DNA from: Klebsormidium nitens | Taxonomy: Eukaryota; Streptophyta; Klebsormidiophyceae; Klebsormidiales; Klebsormidiaceae | Assembly (NCBI GenBank): GCA_000708835.1 | Contig: DF237157.1 | Coordinates: 62,001 to 126,000, forward strand | Reading direction: 5' to 3' | Length of the DNA: 64,000 bases | Shown here: piece after piece, positions 47,001 through 58,900 of the stretch | Position numbering within the stretch: position 1 is the stretch's first letter | How the letters are laid out: each line of letters opens with the position of its first letter | Made by a program: the position numbers and the translations under genes | The notes under the pieces: model-generated | The model's database searches: none | What the model was told of the DNA's origin: nothing | The model's input: only the letters and a program-made list of their open reading frames with translations

Positions 47001-48948
47001 AAGCGGCCTGAATACGACTTGAAAAGTCCGCAGCTTGCCTGTAGATTGTCACTCGTATTGAAGAACGATGAGAACGAGATAGAAATACAGCGCTCGGATG
47101 TATAAGAAGGCAACAAGGAAGCCCAGGTCGTTTACTGCACACCTTTAACAATATGGGCACCCCTGCATAAAAACCAAATGAGTTGACTCCAAGTCCAAGA
47201 AGCGAACAAGAGCATCATACTTCACATGCAGAGAAACCAAGCTGCACTCACTTGCCGGTTTGGATCTTTTGATCTCTGGGCGCTCAGGAAAGCGACCGCC
47301 ATAAAGTAGTCGTCCCAAGAAAGATATCTGTAAGGAAACAACGAGCGGTTCAGCTGAATGAAAGACTGAACACGCTCTTCAGATTGACACGCCTCTGCTG
47401 CGAGTGTCCAGGTATCTGTAGGTGCTTTCGCCTCTTAGACAAGATGAGGAAGACAGCTGGGCAGCCTGCTTGAATCTCCAAGGCTGTTGTTGACGCTGTG
47501 TGTGGAATTACAGATACAGTGTTCCGATTATGACTCTGCGTCTGAAGACGCAAGTACCGGCTTAGACCTGCCACAAACCTGTATCTGCCCTGCAAGAATG
47601 ATGACATTCTAAACAGAACCCCCTGACCAATCTCTTCAGACAAGATTGACAACCCCAGGTCACTCAAGAGATGCCCAAGTTGCCACTTTCACAACTACCT
47701 GTATACAGACTACCTCAGCCTCTGCAGGCCTGACAACTGGGAACAGATTGCGAACACCGAACCGCTCACCCTTTCCGTTTTGAAGGGTCTTCTGGATCGG
47801 GCTTCCCTGGAAGTGCCGGCGAAGTTGCCCCAAGGCTCTGATCTAGCAATCGCGGCTGCTTCTCTGGTGTTCTCAAATCAATACTGCTAATGTCAGCAGA
47901 TTGGCCGCTTGGGGAAGCTTCTCCTGAGTCTTTTGCCCCCTCTAAAAGCTCATCCAGCCGTCTGGACACTCCTGTTTCAGGATCTTGGCTTGACTTCCAT
48001 GCATTCCGCTCTCTAGGGGGGTCCAGAGACTTGGTTTCAATGTGATCCGTCGCCAGGGGTTTGATATGGTGACTGCCTAAGGAGCCAGCCTCCTTGAAGC
48101 CGCTTTCCAAGGGCAGATCGTTCAATTTCTGTTTGGGAGGGTTTTGGGGCTGGTTCAATGATCTTTGATGTCCGCAGCAACATTGATGAGCAGAGTCACT
48201 TGCAGCCTGCAGGAATTGGGACGGGATGGATATGTGACCGGAGGATTTAATGTCGCTTGCGTCCCCAATCTGGACCCCATATCACCTTCCCAATGCCAAG
48301 GTCATTCTGTTTCGATGGGTTGCTTTACAACCCTTCAACCGTTTGAGCTCAGCAAGAAGACCTAGAACAACGTACGCAGCATCCAGTGAGGGAAAAGAAG
48401 CTCTGCGAGCATCAATGAACAAGCTTGCTTACCCTTTCACATGGTGTCTCACAGATGATAAGTGATTATAGGCTCTTCAGATTCCGCAGCATTGTGGGGG
48501 CTCATGCATGCTCGCACCTTCTAACACTCCTGGTGTGAAGCTTTTAGTGGCTGTTCCCCGAAATCATGTGCTCCTACAATTGCACAATCTGACCTACTAT
48601 AATGTTGATAGTTGTAAGACATTTTTGCTCAGTCAGGAAGCAAGAATGCAACGAGCACGGGTTGCAGTCTCACGCCAACCACGTGTCCCATTTTTCAACC
48701 TAGAGCTTGCTGTCATAGCTTGATACGTAAGGAGGATCCAATTCTTCATCTACCGAGAGTCCCACCTTTTCAACCCGTGAGTAATGGAAGCCCAGCCATC
48801 TCGACCACTTTTGTGCTTGCTCATGCACTTGATCATCGCCCACAACTTTCACCGCAAGGATGGTAGCAAGTGCGGCTGCGGCGCCACTGACAACTGCTAC
48901 AGACGCTATCAGAGGGAGCGAGCTGGAAAGAGAGTCTGCATGGGCCAT
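44089..48948 (-). CDS. Deoxycytidylate (dCMP) deaminase, membrane-anchored form
   Basis: Deaminates dCMP to dUMP, feeding thymidylate synthesis. Eight exons on the minus strand: 48727..48948, 47770..48206, 47252..47327, 46907..46946, 45982..46078, 45286..45403, 44436..44564, 44089..44139. They total 1,170 bp, exactly 390 codons. The catalytic part matches the family closely: [49 protein letters not shown], the zinc motif CHAELNA (His 295, Glu 297) and [11 protein letters not shown] (Cys 321, Cys 324), with the C-terminus [11 protein letters not shown]. The N-terminus has a hydrophobic stretch ([20 protein letters not shown]) within the first 35 residues, then about 185 residues of polar, low-complexity linker. 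Plant dCMP deaminases have a similar short N-terminal membrane segment, but this linker is longer. The exon 1 donor (GTATCA at 48726) is the weakest junction. A GTAGAT donor 8 codons earlier is an alternative. Confidence 0.92.
46185..46230 (-). repeat. Decayed copy of dCMP deaminase exon 5 acceptor edge
   Basis: GCAGCGCCCCGGAAGCCGTT, then GTAAGCGATCCCTGCAG, parallels exon 5's GCAGCCCCTGGGGAAACCATTGTACCCGATGCCTGTAG (46048-46084). The offset is about 146 bp, upstream in intron 4. The acceptor AG is kept. Confidence 0.85.
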
Positions 48949-49937
48949 GGTAGGATGACCCAGCCCCCACCCTGCGAGCTGCAAGCTGGACTTTGTGCCC
49001 TTTTCACATGCGTAGCTGCTGTGAAGGCCACGCAAGCCCCACGGAACTGAAAATGTGGGGAGGTGAAAATGGCGTCTGGAGTGCGCGAAGCTCAAGTTGC
49101 TAGATGTTGATAGAGGGAGCGAGCTAAAGAGTTTGCAGAGCCATGCTACAAAACGTCAGCCACCAGCCCGCGAGTTGCAGATGCACACTGGGATTCTGGA
49201 GCAAGTCTCGTGCCCTTGCCAACAAACGAGTGGTGCTGCTCTGAGAGGTGCCTGACTGAAATACCGCGGCCCTCTACGGTTGGCCTTTTGAAAAGCTCGA
49301 GTCAATGGATGTGAGCTGAGGATGGACAGAATTGAAGAAGAAACTTGCTGCCACCTTTGCTGCAGGGTCCAGGGAGTCAGCAAAGTCGAAGGAGACAGAG
49401 TCGCTCAGTGGACACAGAGAAAGTCAGTGGCACTGGCAGCACTGCCACTGGCAGTGGGAGAGAACTGCTGGCACCAGATCACCATTCATGCAAGGGGGCG
49501 ACCGAGCCGGCAGTCAAAAGCGCGGGGAAGTTGCTAGAAAGCAGTTCCTTGAACCGTTGGATCTCCACCCTGTTCACGATCCGAGGTACAAAATCGCTCC
49601 CGAGCAGTGGCAATTCAAATTACGAAGCTGCGCAGTACAAATGTCAAAGCTCATTCATTGTTGATCAGAGATCTCCTGACATCAGGAATCAGGATGAGAT
49701 TCAGAACCAGACGGTGCATCCTTGCAGACATCCTGCAGAGCTTGTTTTGTGGCACCATACCGTAATCTTAGATCTAGGGAGATTTCTTGGTGGCGCTTCT
49801 CCTAAAGAGAAACTCGATACCTAGCTGAATCCATCAGTTCGTTGATTCCTAGCGGGAGGCTTGTTTTCCATAAGATCTATCATTCCCTGCTGGTGTCACG
49901 CAATTTAGCCTGGATGCCCGTTTGAAATTCCTGAACC
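48949..49937. promoter_or_regulatory. Divergent promoter region, dCMP deaminase/Tudor gene
   Basis: This 1-kb gap lies between two divergent starts and should hold both promoters. No obvious TATA element is seen. It includes a decayed duplicate of the dCMP deaminase first exon and leader (listed separately) and GGCAGTGGCAGTG-like short repeats near 49425-49460. Confidence 0.5.
49080..49210 (-). repeat. Decayed duplicate of dCMP deaminase first exon and leader
   Basis: GAGGGAGCGAGCT at 49113, AGAGTTTGCAGAGCCAT, then CCCGCGAGTTGCAG and CGTGCCCTTG, follows the order seen at 48912-49000 around the real start codon (GAGGGAGCGAGCT, AGAGTCTGCATGGGCCAT, CCTGCGAGCTGCAAG, TGTGCCCTT). The offset is about 201 bp. 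The copied ATG leads to an early stop. Confidence 0.8.
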
Positions 49938-52900
49938 ATGGCGCAGGAAGGTCGAAAAGGTAGGAGGCCGGATCAGGTTTCAGTATATTGCCTGCTGCTT
50001 GCTTTCCTTGTGGTATTTGCCCTGATAGTCAAACAAGTGACGACCAATTTGCCAAAAAGAAATGCCAGCATACTCTGAGTCTTAGTGTGTTGAAAGAGCC
50101 TGAAAATGAGCCATGAATGCTCAATTGCCCAGGAGCTGTACCTATGTCTTGCCTACAGTATGATTCACAAAGTCTTACCTGATATGCTCCTGTGAAAGCC
50201 TCTCAAGTTTTGTGCACAAGCCAGGCAGCTGGGACTCAAACAAGCGAGTCCAACAAAATCAGTCCTGGTCAACCTGTAGGGCCAATGGAGCAAGACCAGA
50301 ACCTCCCGCCCACGCCGCTGTCCAGAAAGCAACAGCTCGAGCAATGGCAGGCACAGAAGCGCATGAGCGTGGAGTCGAGCAAGATCATGAAGGGGACACC
50401 TGTGAAGGAGACCCCCACTTCTGTGAGGTGAGCGCTTGGGACGGCTGTTCGTTTCAACACCTTGCATGCATAGAAGAAGCTGGAGTAACCCTCTGGCCTT
50501 CTGGAATAGTTGTATGCACAGCGTCACAATGGAAAGGGAAGCTGAAGATTATCAGGATTGCTTTGGGCTGTGCATAGCACCAGGTGATTGAGGAAGCAGC
50601 AACATGAATCACAAGGAAGGTGTTTGTATTCTTCACAAGAAGGCCCAGTATCTGCTTCTTGGCAAATGTTTGCAGATGATTGCGGTTTGCTGAGTGGAAC
50701 CAGCCCTTTGGATCTTCCAATGTTGCAACCCACTTCCAGTGCCGCCTCAGGACAATCAAGGAGACATGCAGTTTGGAGCACACTGAAGCTCATCCTGAGA
50801 CAGACCTTAATCATGCTGGTGCCAAGGCCGGCGACTGGATGCCAGGCGGCTGACTGTACACTTTTGTTGCAGATTGGCCGTTACTCCTTTAGCAAGAGCC
50901 TCCCAACCTTTCATTACCCCCAGCACATCAAAAGCCGCACCGAGTGGGGCTCCTTTGGGCAACAACCCAGCACTTGTCAACTCAGAAGCAAACACGCCGC
51001 AAGCAGACCGGACAGCCAAGTACCTCCACAACGCCTCAGCCAAGCCCGCAGGCATCCTGTCCCCCGTCAAGATGGGCTACCCCCAGCGGACGCCTTCTAA
51101 AGTTGGGACTCCAAAAGCTGCTCGAGTGCCGCTTCCCGCCCCAGTAGAGAGTTCCAGACCAGCCCGGGTGGCCCTGCCTCGAACCCCCCTGCCCAGCAAC
51201 GGCTTTAAGTGCCCCCCATCATTTGAGCAGAAGAAGGCCAAGGAGTGGACGCCCTTCAAGGGAGTGATGACCGGGCCGCTTGAAGCCATTGCGGGGAGAG
51301 TGGCTGCCCTGAAGGGTTCGCTCACTCCTCAAGGGAAGGGGAAACAGGCAGGAGAAACCAGTGCCAAACCTGCAAGTGCTCTGGACAGTGAGGGAAGCCT
51401 TGGGGCAACTAGAGGTGTGGGGAAGGGCCAACTGCCGGCTATGAAGAATGAAGTAGAAGGAGTGGATGTCGAGCAGGCGGCGCACTCAAGCTACTGGCTG
51501 GGGAGGATCCGGGAGGCGGAGGTGCGGGGGGACCATGGTTCCGTGATCACTCTCTTTGAGCAGGCAGTGGAGTTCAACGCCCAGGTGGGGGGACCTGAAC
51601 CTCGTTTTGGTTCTACCAAGTTGCCATTGCGATGAAAGATGCAGATGGTGCTTTCTTTCAAGCAGGACATGCGGCTGGGGCCCTGTTACAGATACGACTA
51701 TAGTGGACAAGCAGGGCAAAGGTTGGAAGGCTGTCTGTGTGTTTGAAGTGAGGGCAATGCCTCTCAGCTCCACGATTGATCGCAGGACTGAATTGGCTAG
51801 TGGCTTCTCTTTCCTAGGCACTGATGCAAAGTTGCCTATGGGCCATGCCTTTCAGGCGGAAGCGACCGCATACTGCTTCTTGATGCTCAAACAGGGACTT
51901 GCTTGCTTGCTGCTCCTAATCTCTCCCCTTCCCTTCTACAAACGTCATGCTCAAAGCATGTTTGCCTGTGCAGCCTGCGGTTGACCTTGTCAAAGCACTC
52001 CAGCAGTACCGAGCAAAGCACATGGGGGGGCGCTCAACACAGCCTGATTCCCAGCTGGAGACAGGACTGCCCAAGGGGCAAACTTTTGACACCCCCACCG
52101 CAACACTGTCTCAGAGGCAGGGGAGCCAACCAGGGGCGGAGGCACAGGGCTCCAAAGCAGAGGGTCCGGTCACGAGAACACCCGCACCAAACGTGCTCGA
52201 CACTGCTTTACTGCCCGCTGTGGCTCCTGAAAAAGCCGTGGATGGTTCTGGGCAGATTGAGGAGACCGGGGACAAGCAGGTTGCCCAAGGAAATGGAAGC
52301 AGGGACAGTGGTACAGGCGCCGTTGTTCAGAGAGCTGCTTCTCCGCCTCTTACAATGGTAATCGTGACACCTGTCAGTCCGTCTGAGAGGGAGCGGCAGG
52401 CGAAGGGGGGAGTCCAGCGGGAAGGCTCACCTCCAGCCCAGGAGAAGGGAGAAGATTTCCAGGTACGCTCCAGTGTTTCAACCTTCGAAGAACTGCCGAG
52501 GATAGGTTCCTGTCCAGCAGAAAACCAGATTGCAGTTTTGTGAGTCCTCTGTGTGTGACGTGACTAGGTTTGAGAGGCACTTGCATGAACATTCAGCACT
52601 TGAAAGATGATGCAAATTGGACTCGAGGTTTTCTCAGGAAGATGACGACTGTGAGAAATGTGACCAGATGGTACTCAAGTGTTCAAACGGGATTTTGTTG
52701 TGGTGATCAACGGGGTCTTTGCTTGGTTCACTTTCCGTCACGATTATGTCACTTTCGCAACTCTGCAATCACGTCCATATCAAAGTTAACACTCCCCCTT
52801 ACAAGCAAAGAATGGTACTTTAAGCCTGTACTGAAGTTTTCTACATGCTTTTATCTGCAGTTCTACCTGACGCCCGTACGTCAGAGCCCAGCAAGCGCGA

Positions 52901-55900
52901 CCCTCATGGTAGAAGCAGCAGAAGGTCCAGAAGAAATTGGTGAGTGCACCCCTTGCCACTTTCTTCTTTCTAACGCGTTCCACAAAGCGTAGCTGGTCCC
53001 CCCTCGTCTGCAGACCAATGATATAGAGACCATTTGTTCAGTCAGGTAGCAGGGAAGGGTTGAACTTCGACAATGGATCTTGGACTGTTTTGCCTCTCCG
53101 ACGAGGCTCCTCTTCGTCCTCTTGGCATGTCCTGCAGATTTGCACGGCCTTTCGAGAGATGGGATGTCCGTCGGCTATACTTTTGTTCTCCTGCTAAAGC
53201 AAAGTGGCTGTTCAAATAGGCAAAAGGAGCGGGCTCCCGTCGGTTCATCATCCAGGGCAAACCCTGAGCATAAAGCTGCCGTTTGATTTTGTGACGGACA
53301 GAAACCTTCCGCAGACACGTACTCCTTTGCAACCCATTGCCTTTGGCAGCAGGACCTTATTATTTCGGCAGTTCAACAAGCGTATAGAAGAGTCGAACGG
53401 ACATACGCTGTTGCTTCAGAATGTTTGCTCGCCACCCTTGCGAGATGCCGTTCAAAACGCAGCTAAACAAAAATCTCACAGTTATCACTCACTATCCATT
53501 TCTGCCAATTGGACGCAGGTGTCGCCCATCAGGAGCCGAACCCCGTCACTTCCATCCCGACCGTCACTGCCCCGCGCTCGGACAAGCAAGATGGGTCCAC
53601 CAGCCCCGAGACCGAGACCGACAAAACGGACGAGCTCCCTCCCTTACCCCCCTTCTCGAACCCGATCTACGCCTCCCCCCCAGGCGAGAGCAGCCCAACG
53701 ACTCTGCTGCCGCAAAATGGGCTTCCGCTAACCCAACCCCAAAACTCCGGTTTCCAAACCCCCACCTCCGGCCTCAAGATTTCCAAAGCCTCCGGCCACC
53801 AAACCCCCAAAGCATCTGCTCTCCAAACCCCCAAGGTCTCCGGTCTCCAGATTCTCAAACCCTTCGGTCTCCATACCCCCGATTACTCTGCTCTCCAAAC
53901 CCCCACCCCCTCGCGCCTCCAGACTCCTAAAGCTTCCGGGAGCCCGATGTCCTTCCCAAGGTCGCAGTCCTCTCCCGAAACTCCCGAGGGACCCGACGCC
54001 GTCGACTTCAACCCAGCAGGGGGCTCCCCGCACACCCCCAGGACCCCCGCGTTCCGAGGTGCAGCGCCGGCCGCCGCTGACCTCATGCTGACGCCAGCGG
54101 TGTCCCCGCTTGGGTGGCAGCCGGACGCGGGCGGGCATGGGCCGCAGGAGCCGGGCTCGGGGCCGGGCCAGAGCACGCCAGCCGCGATCCAAATGCCGAG
54201 CGTCCAGCGGAGCGCGTCTCGCGTCACGCCTGACGTCATCCGGACGCCCGGGCTCTCGCGGCGGCTCCTTTTGGACGGGGAGGAGCCGGCTCGCACGCCG
54301 AACCGGACGCCGCTTTCACGGTTTGCTCTCAAGTCGCCAAACGGAGGGGCGAGGCGGGTGCCGCTGTTTGGCGGAGCGGAAAAGCTGACACCGGCAAAGG
54401 TTCCGGCACCGGGGAGCACAGTTAGGGCCGCGGGTGGTGTCAAAGAGGTGGCGGATGGGAGGCTGACACCAACAGTGCGGACTGAAGGGGGAGGCGTGAA
54501 TGGTGGCAACGCAGTAGCTTCAGAGAAGCTGACACCGGCGACAAAAGCGAAACCTGGTGCTGCAGTGGAACTTGCGGCTTGTGTCAACGCAATGGCTACT
54601 GAGGCGGCCAGCGAGAAGTCGCAAGCCGATTCTGAGGGCACTCTGACGTCACATCTTGACCAAGTCACCGAGTTCCCAGTCGTGCTGAACGGCGGAAAGA
54701 GCCTCAAACCCTCGCCTTTGAATCTTCCGGGGGCCGCTAAACCGGCATCGTCGCCCAAGAATGTTTCTGTTCCAATGGCGCACATGGCAGGAGTTGGGGC
54801 CGGTCATCAATCGGACTGTGCGGCTGACGCGAACCAGGGGGGCAAGAATGGAGTTGAAGTTGACCCCCCGGAAGGGGAGCACTCTGCTCTGAAGGGTTTC
54901 GTCCGCATGCTTGCGCACGTGGCGACTGAGACGGCTACTCAAAAGCGCTCAAAACAAATCGGGGCGTTGCAAGCTCGGTACGAGGCCGTTCTGAAGGGCG
55001 ACTTGGGGGCCGAGGAGAGAGGCCTTGTTCGGGGCACTGCAGGCGCGGGAAAGTCTTCACTCACAAATTACCAAGCGCTTGTGGAGCCACGTGACACTCG
55101 CAACTGGCGCAAGGGGGACGTCCATCACCAGGGCAGCGGGCACAATGTTGGTGAGCAGTTTGGAAAAAGGGAGGAGCGATGTAGCAATTTGTTTGTCAGG
55201 AACGGTATCTGTCTCGACGAACCTGATTTTGAGAAATGCTCCTTCGTCTAACTTCTGTGAGACCAGCGGCTGTGTATGGTTTTCGTAGCGTTTGGAAAGG
55301 TGCAGACAGGGTGGTTCAGCCCGCTGGTTGCTGCTCGAGCAGTTGAAAGATTCAGATATCTGCCATGACACTCTTTGCATTATGCTATTCTTCATTACTG
55401 GGAGTCAACGTAGGAACCACAAAATCAATGATGCTCATGTTCAACACGCAGTCTTGAAACACACCAGTATGTCTTTTGGCCTCCCATTACAAGATTCAAA
55501 GCAGGCTTGATTTAGATGTCCTCGTGAGCCCTAGAAAGACTCTTGGGACCAGGAAAGGTGGAGTGACGAACACCGATGACACTACAGCAATGGAAAGTAA
55601 ACGTACTTCCATTGGTAGATGACTAGAGCATCAACGGTTTGCAAGCCATTATGACTCAAGCCCATAGAAATATTGAGTGTGAATGATGTCCTTTCTCCTT
55701 TTTTGAGGTGAAGGCGGTTGCAGCTTTGATTCCTTGTGACGGCAGTCGATTATCGAAGTTGGCAGATCTCCTGAGAAAGGACCAAGACCCAGCGTAACGT
55801 CCGTCGTCCCCAATGGATGATGCAACTCTTCTGACCACACAAGCAACTCTGGGACAATCGCCTTCATTTGGTAAAAGGCGGATTCTTCACGCAGGCTTGT

Positions 55901-58900
55901 CCGATCATTTTGACCTCGATGCGGAGCAAGCGCAGGTAAAATCAAAACGGCCCCGCCGCAAAGTAGCCTCTCAAACAGATGGCTCACTGAATGGCATCTG
56001 TTCAATTCGCAGATCGCGTGGAGGATGCTGTGGCAGACACCATGCGCAGCCCGAAGAAAGGGGCCAGCGAGGTTGAGCGATGGCTCAGGCGAGCCCGGGG
56101 GCAAGCGTCGCCGGTAACGCCAGCAGACAGAACGGGTCTGAACGTTACACCCGTGAGCCAGGTTCGTGGAGTGGACAAAACGGGCCTGGTGCCGGTAACG
56201 CCAGCAGACAGAACGGGTCCAAACGTTACACCCGCGAGCCAGGTTCGTGGAGTGGAGAGAACGGGCCTGGTGCCGGTTGAGGAGAACCAGACGGTGGTCG
56301 ACTTTCCGGCTGTGGAAGACAACGGCGCAAGCCCTGATGCCGCCAGATCGACTGAGCCTGCGGCCGATGTAGATGCGGCGGGTGTGAATACGTCCGGAAA
56401 GGGACCCAGCGCCGGTGTGAAGACGCCCCGTTTCGGTGTGCGTACGCTCAGAAACGGACGGAGCCCGAGGGAGACGGTGGGGCGCAGCCGGGGAGCCACC
56501 GAAACAGGGGGCGTGAACACGCCCGTACGAGGTGGGAATCCGCTCGCGCAGGGTGTGAATACGCCCAAGAGCGGGTCGAAGGGCACGCCGATGCTGCGCC
56601 AGGAGAGGGCGCGGCTGCCGCACCTGGTCATCGACAACAGCAAGAGGACACCGGTAACTGGTGAGGACAATGGCACCCTCGAACTTCTGTCTTGCTTTTT
56701 GTTTCTCTGTCGAAAGACGATGATACCAAACCCTTTCAGGCTTAGAAGGCTGAGGACTCGGGCAAGAGATATTGGGACCTGGGCTTGCCTTCTTGGCATA
56801 ACCTTTCCGCTTAACGTTAAGGCGCGTCTTGCAGGTGGCCTAATATAGCACCCCTTATACATTCAGCGGACTTCGCGAATCAATTTCAACCCTTCAGACA
56901 CAAGAACACCAAAGATGTGCTGCCTCAACAAATTGACCGACGGTTTCACCTTCGAAAGTTCGCTGTATCCTTGCAACGCTCTTATTCCGAGTCGGATGCC
57001 ACCTTCTCTGGCCCAACCAGAACAATCTCCTTTCAGCAGGTCACATGCATATCTTGCTGACGGACATGCGTTTTGTAAGATGTGCCAGAATCGATTTTCT
57101 GTTGGTCGCTCAGTTTTTCCCCCGCTCTTTGTCGCCCATTTTCACGACCCACGTCATATAGGCAACGAGCGAATGCGAAGCGTGCTAACAGAGCGATCTC
57201 TCTCGCAGGGGGCCGCCCTGGCCGCGGTGGCAGGTTCAACAGCCTGGTGGAAACCCCCCCGAATGCGCGCTCGTCTTCACAGCCCGAGATTATAACGCCA
57301 GGTCCGTAAAGCTTGACGAGGTTCTCTATTCTTTGTCTTTCCAAGAAAGGGAAGCGCTTTGGCTTGTGGCGGTGCATTAAAGTGTAGTCGGGTGTGTGTT
57401 CGAGTTGGTGCGTCGAGGTCAGCGATCGCTTTGTTTGTGGAGCAGATGAAAGCAAGTTTTCCACTGCAGAGTTCGGGTAGGGCGCATGCGATCTGCAAAG
57501 TTCGGGTAGAGAGCATGTAATTTGCACAACGCGACGTCCTTTCTCTCTCTGTGAAGGGTTCGTTGCACGAGATTCTTAGAAGAACCGACCCTGATTAACT
57601 CGACAAATTACATCAATCCGGAGGAAATGATGCAGCAATCGGACCCAAACGAGACGAACATTCGCTGAACTTCATTGCGCTTTGCTTGAAGCACCACCTT
57701 AGCCGGCCGTGTGCTAGAGTGCGCTGATCCGATTCTATTTTCAAAATTCACAAGAACGATACCCTAGGTTTTGTTTTGTTCGGTTCAAAAGCTGACCATG
57801 CCCATAATTTGCAGGGGCCGCCACAGCCGAAGAGTGGGCCGCAGCAGCAGACCAGATCCACCAGAATCAGGTCGACCCCTCGGTTAGCCTTAACCCAGCC
57901 GCTTTCGGCTCTCCCGTGAGCCCGGTGAACGAGACCGGTTCGAGCCCCGAAACCCCTCCCCCTTCGGACACTTCCCCCGAGGTCTCCCCGAACCTTGCTC
58001 CGCTTCTCGAGAGGCTCAACCTGGTCTCACCACGTACCTGCGTTGGACTGATCACACATGGCGACCAAACCTTGTTGAGCGTCTCGAAAAGCACCCCAGC
58101 GCGCCAGCTGTCCTCGCGGTTCACGCCCAGCCGTCTGAGCCGGCCCGCAGCAAGCTCAAATTCTCCCCCGGTGGATACCCCCGATCAGAGTAAGTCCACC
58201 GTCGCTAGAATGGCGGGTGACCGGGGGCTGAACTCCGGGGGCAAGATGCTGGGGAGCCCTGCGCAGCGGACGCCCGGTTTGCACGGGGGGCGGAGTGCCG
58301 GGAAGACCGGCACCCGGGAGCTGCGCCAACTGGCAGGGGCGCCAAAGCTGCTCGGCCAAGGTAGGGTGCTTCTACTTCAGCGTGCTGGTCTTACGAGTTC
58401 CCTTACTCGAGTCAATGTGAGGGCTCTTCCTCTGGGCTCGTTCCCGAGAAGTGGCACCGAAGGTGATTAAGCCAGGGGCACAGCACGCCTTATTCGCGCC
58501 CTGATTTGAATGGGTAGGACATCACCGTTGGCATCGTCCAAAATACACTGTCCTTGGCCAGTTTTCCTTCGAAGAGTCTGGTCGTTGGTACCTTCGGAGC
58601 GCATCATTCCTCAAGACTCATATTTAAGACACAGCAACTGTTCTCTGCTTCTTTTCTGCGCAATTCCTTACTCTCTCTCGTCCAGGCGCCGCAGCCGCCC
58701 CGGCCGCGACAACGATTCTGTCGCCCGTGCGCGCGAGCAAGCACGACCGGGCGGCCCTCGGAGCGGACCGATTCGTGCTGTCGCCGGTGCGGCGGTCCGG
58801 CCGGAAGCCGGTCGGGGAGGGGGCCACCAAGCAGACCAAGAGCGAAGTGGAGGAGCTGCTCGAGATGACAGGTGAGGGCGCAACTGTCAGCAATCTCGTT

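Noticed and set aside
53883-54785. 300-codon minus-strand frame opposite Tudor-gene exon 6
   Set aside because: It is an antisense shadow in GC-rich sequence. The plus-strand exon has consistent splice phase with its neighbours.
55813-55935. Additional Tudor-gene exon or separate gene start (MDDATLLTTQ)
   Set aside because: It has a plausible donor (CAG-GTAAAA), but the join 55150 to 56013 is already in phase. There was not enough evidence to include it.
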